Shown one piece after another: positions 6,517 through 7,633 of a DNA stretch of 7,633 bases. This DNA comes from CAJWLW01 sp963580095 (GTDB taxonomy: Bacteria; Verrucomicrobiota; Lentisphaeria; JABSQK01; CAJWLW01): positions 1 through 7,633 of the forward strand of contig CAUZJQ010000207.1 of assembly GCA_963580095.1 (NCBI GenBank). Reading direction: 5' to 3'. Numbering within the stretch: position 1 is the stretch's first letter; every line of letters starts with the position of its first letter. A model generated the notes under the pieces. The model was not told the DNA's origin. It made no database searches and saw only the letters and a program-made list of their open reading frames with translations. Made by a program: the position numbers and the translations under genes.

Positions 6517-6627
6517 CGGGTTCGTAAATTTTGGGTTGCCAGATGTGAACGTAGTCCGGAGCCGGATGGTTGCAAGAGTCGATAGCAGTCGAGTAATCAG
6601 TCCGCATTTTTCTACTATGAGCCAGTT

Positions 6628-7596
6628 CTATGCCGATTCTGTGGGCTTCAACAGGGCGTCGATTTCCTTCATCTCATCGTCGTTCAGCGGCCCGAACGAC
6701 ATGGCTCCGGCGTTGTCTTCGACTTGGGCCACAGTCTTAAAGCCCGGAATGGGGATCATGACAGGGCTTTTTGCCCAGAGCCAGCAGAGTGAGCCTTGTG
6801 CAGGGGTGCGGCCGCGGCTTGAGAGTACGTCGCGGATTGCTTCCATCTTCGCCAGAAGCTCCGTCTGCGAGGCCTCTTTCATGTTCCAACTGTGGCGTAT
6901 ATCGTCGGGAGGAAAGGTCGTCTCTTCAGTGAATTTCCCGGTTAGCAGTCCCTTTTGCAGCGGCCCGCGAACGATGCCGGCCAGGTTGTGCTTCTCGCAG
7001 AGGGCCAGGGCAGCTTCGGCGCCCCCGAATACACTGAAGTGCAGCTGGATTGCAGTGCACCGGGCGCCTTCAGCGAAAATAGTCGCAAATTCAGGCAGAT
7101 TGGTGCTCCACCCATAGGCCCGGATCTTGCCCGCGTCCACGAGTCCTTCCAGGACCTCTCGGATCTCCACCGCCTCGACGGGATCGCAACGCTTTACATG
7201 GAACTGGTAAAGGTCGATCACGGTCGTTTTCATCCGACGCAGGCTCGCTTCGCAATCAGAGCGAATCGAATCTGGATCATAGCGTTGGGGGCCGATGGTG
7301 CGGGCAGCTTCATCGAAGCTGAGTCCGAACTTCGTGGCGATGACCACTTCGTCACGTCGCCCTTCAAAGGCCTTCCCTATCAGCTTCTCGCTGTGCCCGG
7401 CGCCGTAGGAGTTCGAAGTGTCGAAAAAATTGATGCCGAGATCGAGCCCGCGGCGCAACGCCCTGATTGACTCGGAGTCGTCCGTTCCGGTCGTCCCAAA
7501 GGGGCGGTGATCCCGCCAGGCCAGCCCGCCGATTGCCCAGCAGCCCAATCCAAGGCCGCTGACTTCAATTCCGCTCCGTCCGAGAGTTCGTTTCAT
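6628..7596 (-). CDS. Aldo/keto reductase, NAD(P)H-dependent
   Basis: This 322-residue protein is of typical family length and cytoplasmic. It has the complete aldo/keto reductase tetrad: D59 and Y64 (FFDTSNSYGAGHSEKLIG), K89 (VVIATKFG) and H133 (DLYQFHVKR). The N-terminus LGRSGIEVSGLGLGCWAIGG and the C-terminal cofactor loop IPIPGFKTVAQVEDNAGA are standard. It reduces an aldehyde or ketone, or oxidises the alcohol, with NADP(H) or NAD(H). The exact subfamily and substrate cannot be read, but its place before DUF4838 and PL22-like genes suggests a sugar or keto-uronate product. The ATG at 7596 has only an AAGAAG stretch six bases upstream, yet the N-terminal motif fixes the start. The next gene in the same direction starts 122 bases on, with no obvious terminator between, so co-transcription is plausible but a second promoter is not excluded. 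Confidence 0.92.
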   Translation of the reverse strand: MKRTLGRSGIEVSGLGLGCWAIGGLAWRDHRPFGTTGTDDSESIRALRRGLDLGINFFDTSNSYGAGHSEKLIGKAFEGRRDEVVIATKFGLSFDEAARTIGPQRYDPDSIRSDCEASLRRMKTTVIDLYQFHVKRCDPVEAVEIREVLEGLVDAGKIRAYGWSTNLPEFATIFAEGARCTAIQLHFSVFGGAEAALALCEKHNLAGIVRGPLQKGLLTGKFTEETTFPPDDIRHSWNMKEASQTELLAKMEAIRDVLSSRGRTPAQGSLCWLWAKSPVMIPIPGFKTVAQVEDNAGAMSFGPLNDDEMKEIDALLKPTESA

Positions 7597-7633
7597 ATGG
7601 GGCTTCTTTGCAGGATTCGACGCACGTCGCGGA

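Noticed and set aside
6540..6573. Possible promoter before the DUF4838 gene on the minus strand (TTGCAA, then TACGTT after 16 bases)
   Set aside because: The -10 element matches only three of six consensus bases, too weak to call.
6506..6607. In-frame N-terminal extension of the DUF4838 gene
   Set aside because: It would place 34 polar residues before a clear signal peptide, and AAAGG sits correctly before the ATG at 6505.

Overview
The window looks like a chromosomal piece of a fairly GC-rich bacterium, most likely from the Planctomycetes-Verrucomicrobia-Lentisphaerae group, and probably Lentisphaerota-like. The best clue is the pseudopilin at 2086-2910. It has a very short leader, an FTLIELLVV start, an LLPALS...ERAKRILCMSNLK stretch after the helix, and an N-x-LYVDGHV motif near the C-terminus. 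The neighbouring DUF4838 protein and PL22-type propeller also belong to families common in these glycan-degrading lineages. This assignment is an inference from protein style, not from a marker gene.

Layout from left to right: (1) positions 2-883 (+) hold the 3' end of a secreted or surface protein with a propeller-like piece, three 33-residue thrombospondin type 3 repeats, a short collagen-like Gly-X-Y tract and a Cys-containing tail. (2) Positions 884-1116 are a convergent intergenic region with a strong terminator for the + strand gene and a weaker one for the - strand gene. (3) Positions 1117-2049 (-) encode a JmjC/cupin-like Fe(II) oxygenase with an intact HxD...H triad. (4) Its start lies only 36 bases from the start of the divergent pseudopilin gene at 2086-2910 (+). 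That gap contains a perfect 6-bp dyad next to the pseudopilin start. (5) Three same-strand genes fill the rest. In transcription order they are an aldo/keto reductase (7596-6628), an exported DUF4838 protein (6505-4115) and an oligogalacturonate-lyase-like (PL22) seven-bladed propeller (4076-2907). The PL22-like gene meets the pseudopilin gene tail to tail with interlocked stop codons.

Functionally the three-gene set reads as a small glycan (probably uronate-containing) utilisation cluster. The DUF4838 protein would act outside the cytoplasm on a polysaccharide or oligosaccharide, the PL22-like protein on a uronate-containing fragment inside, and the reductase on a released carbonyl product. 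The substrate cannot be read from the sequence. The metal site of the PL22-like protein is altered from the classical HxH to ExD, so its chemistry may differ from known oligogalacturonate lyases. I saw no RNA genes, CRISPR arrays, insertion sequences or attachment sites. No stretch longer than 300 bases lacks a gene.
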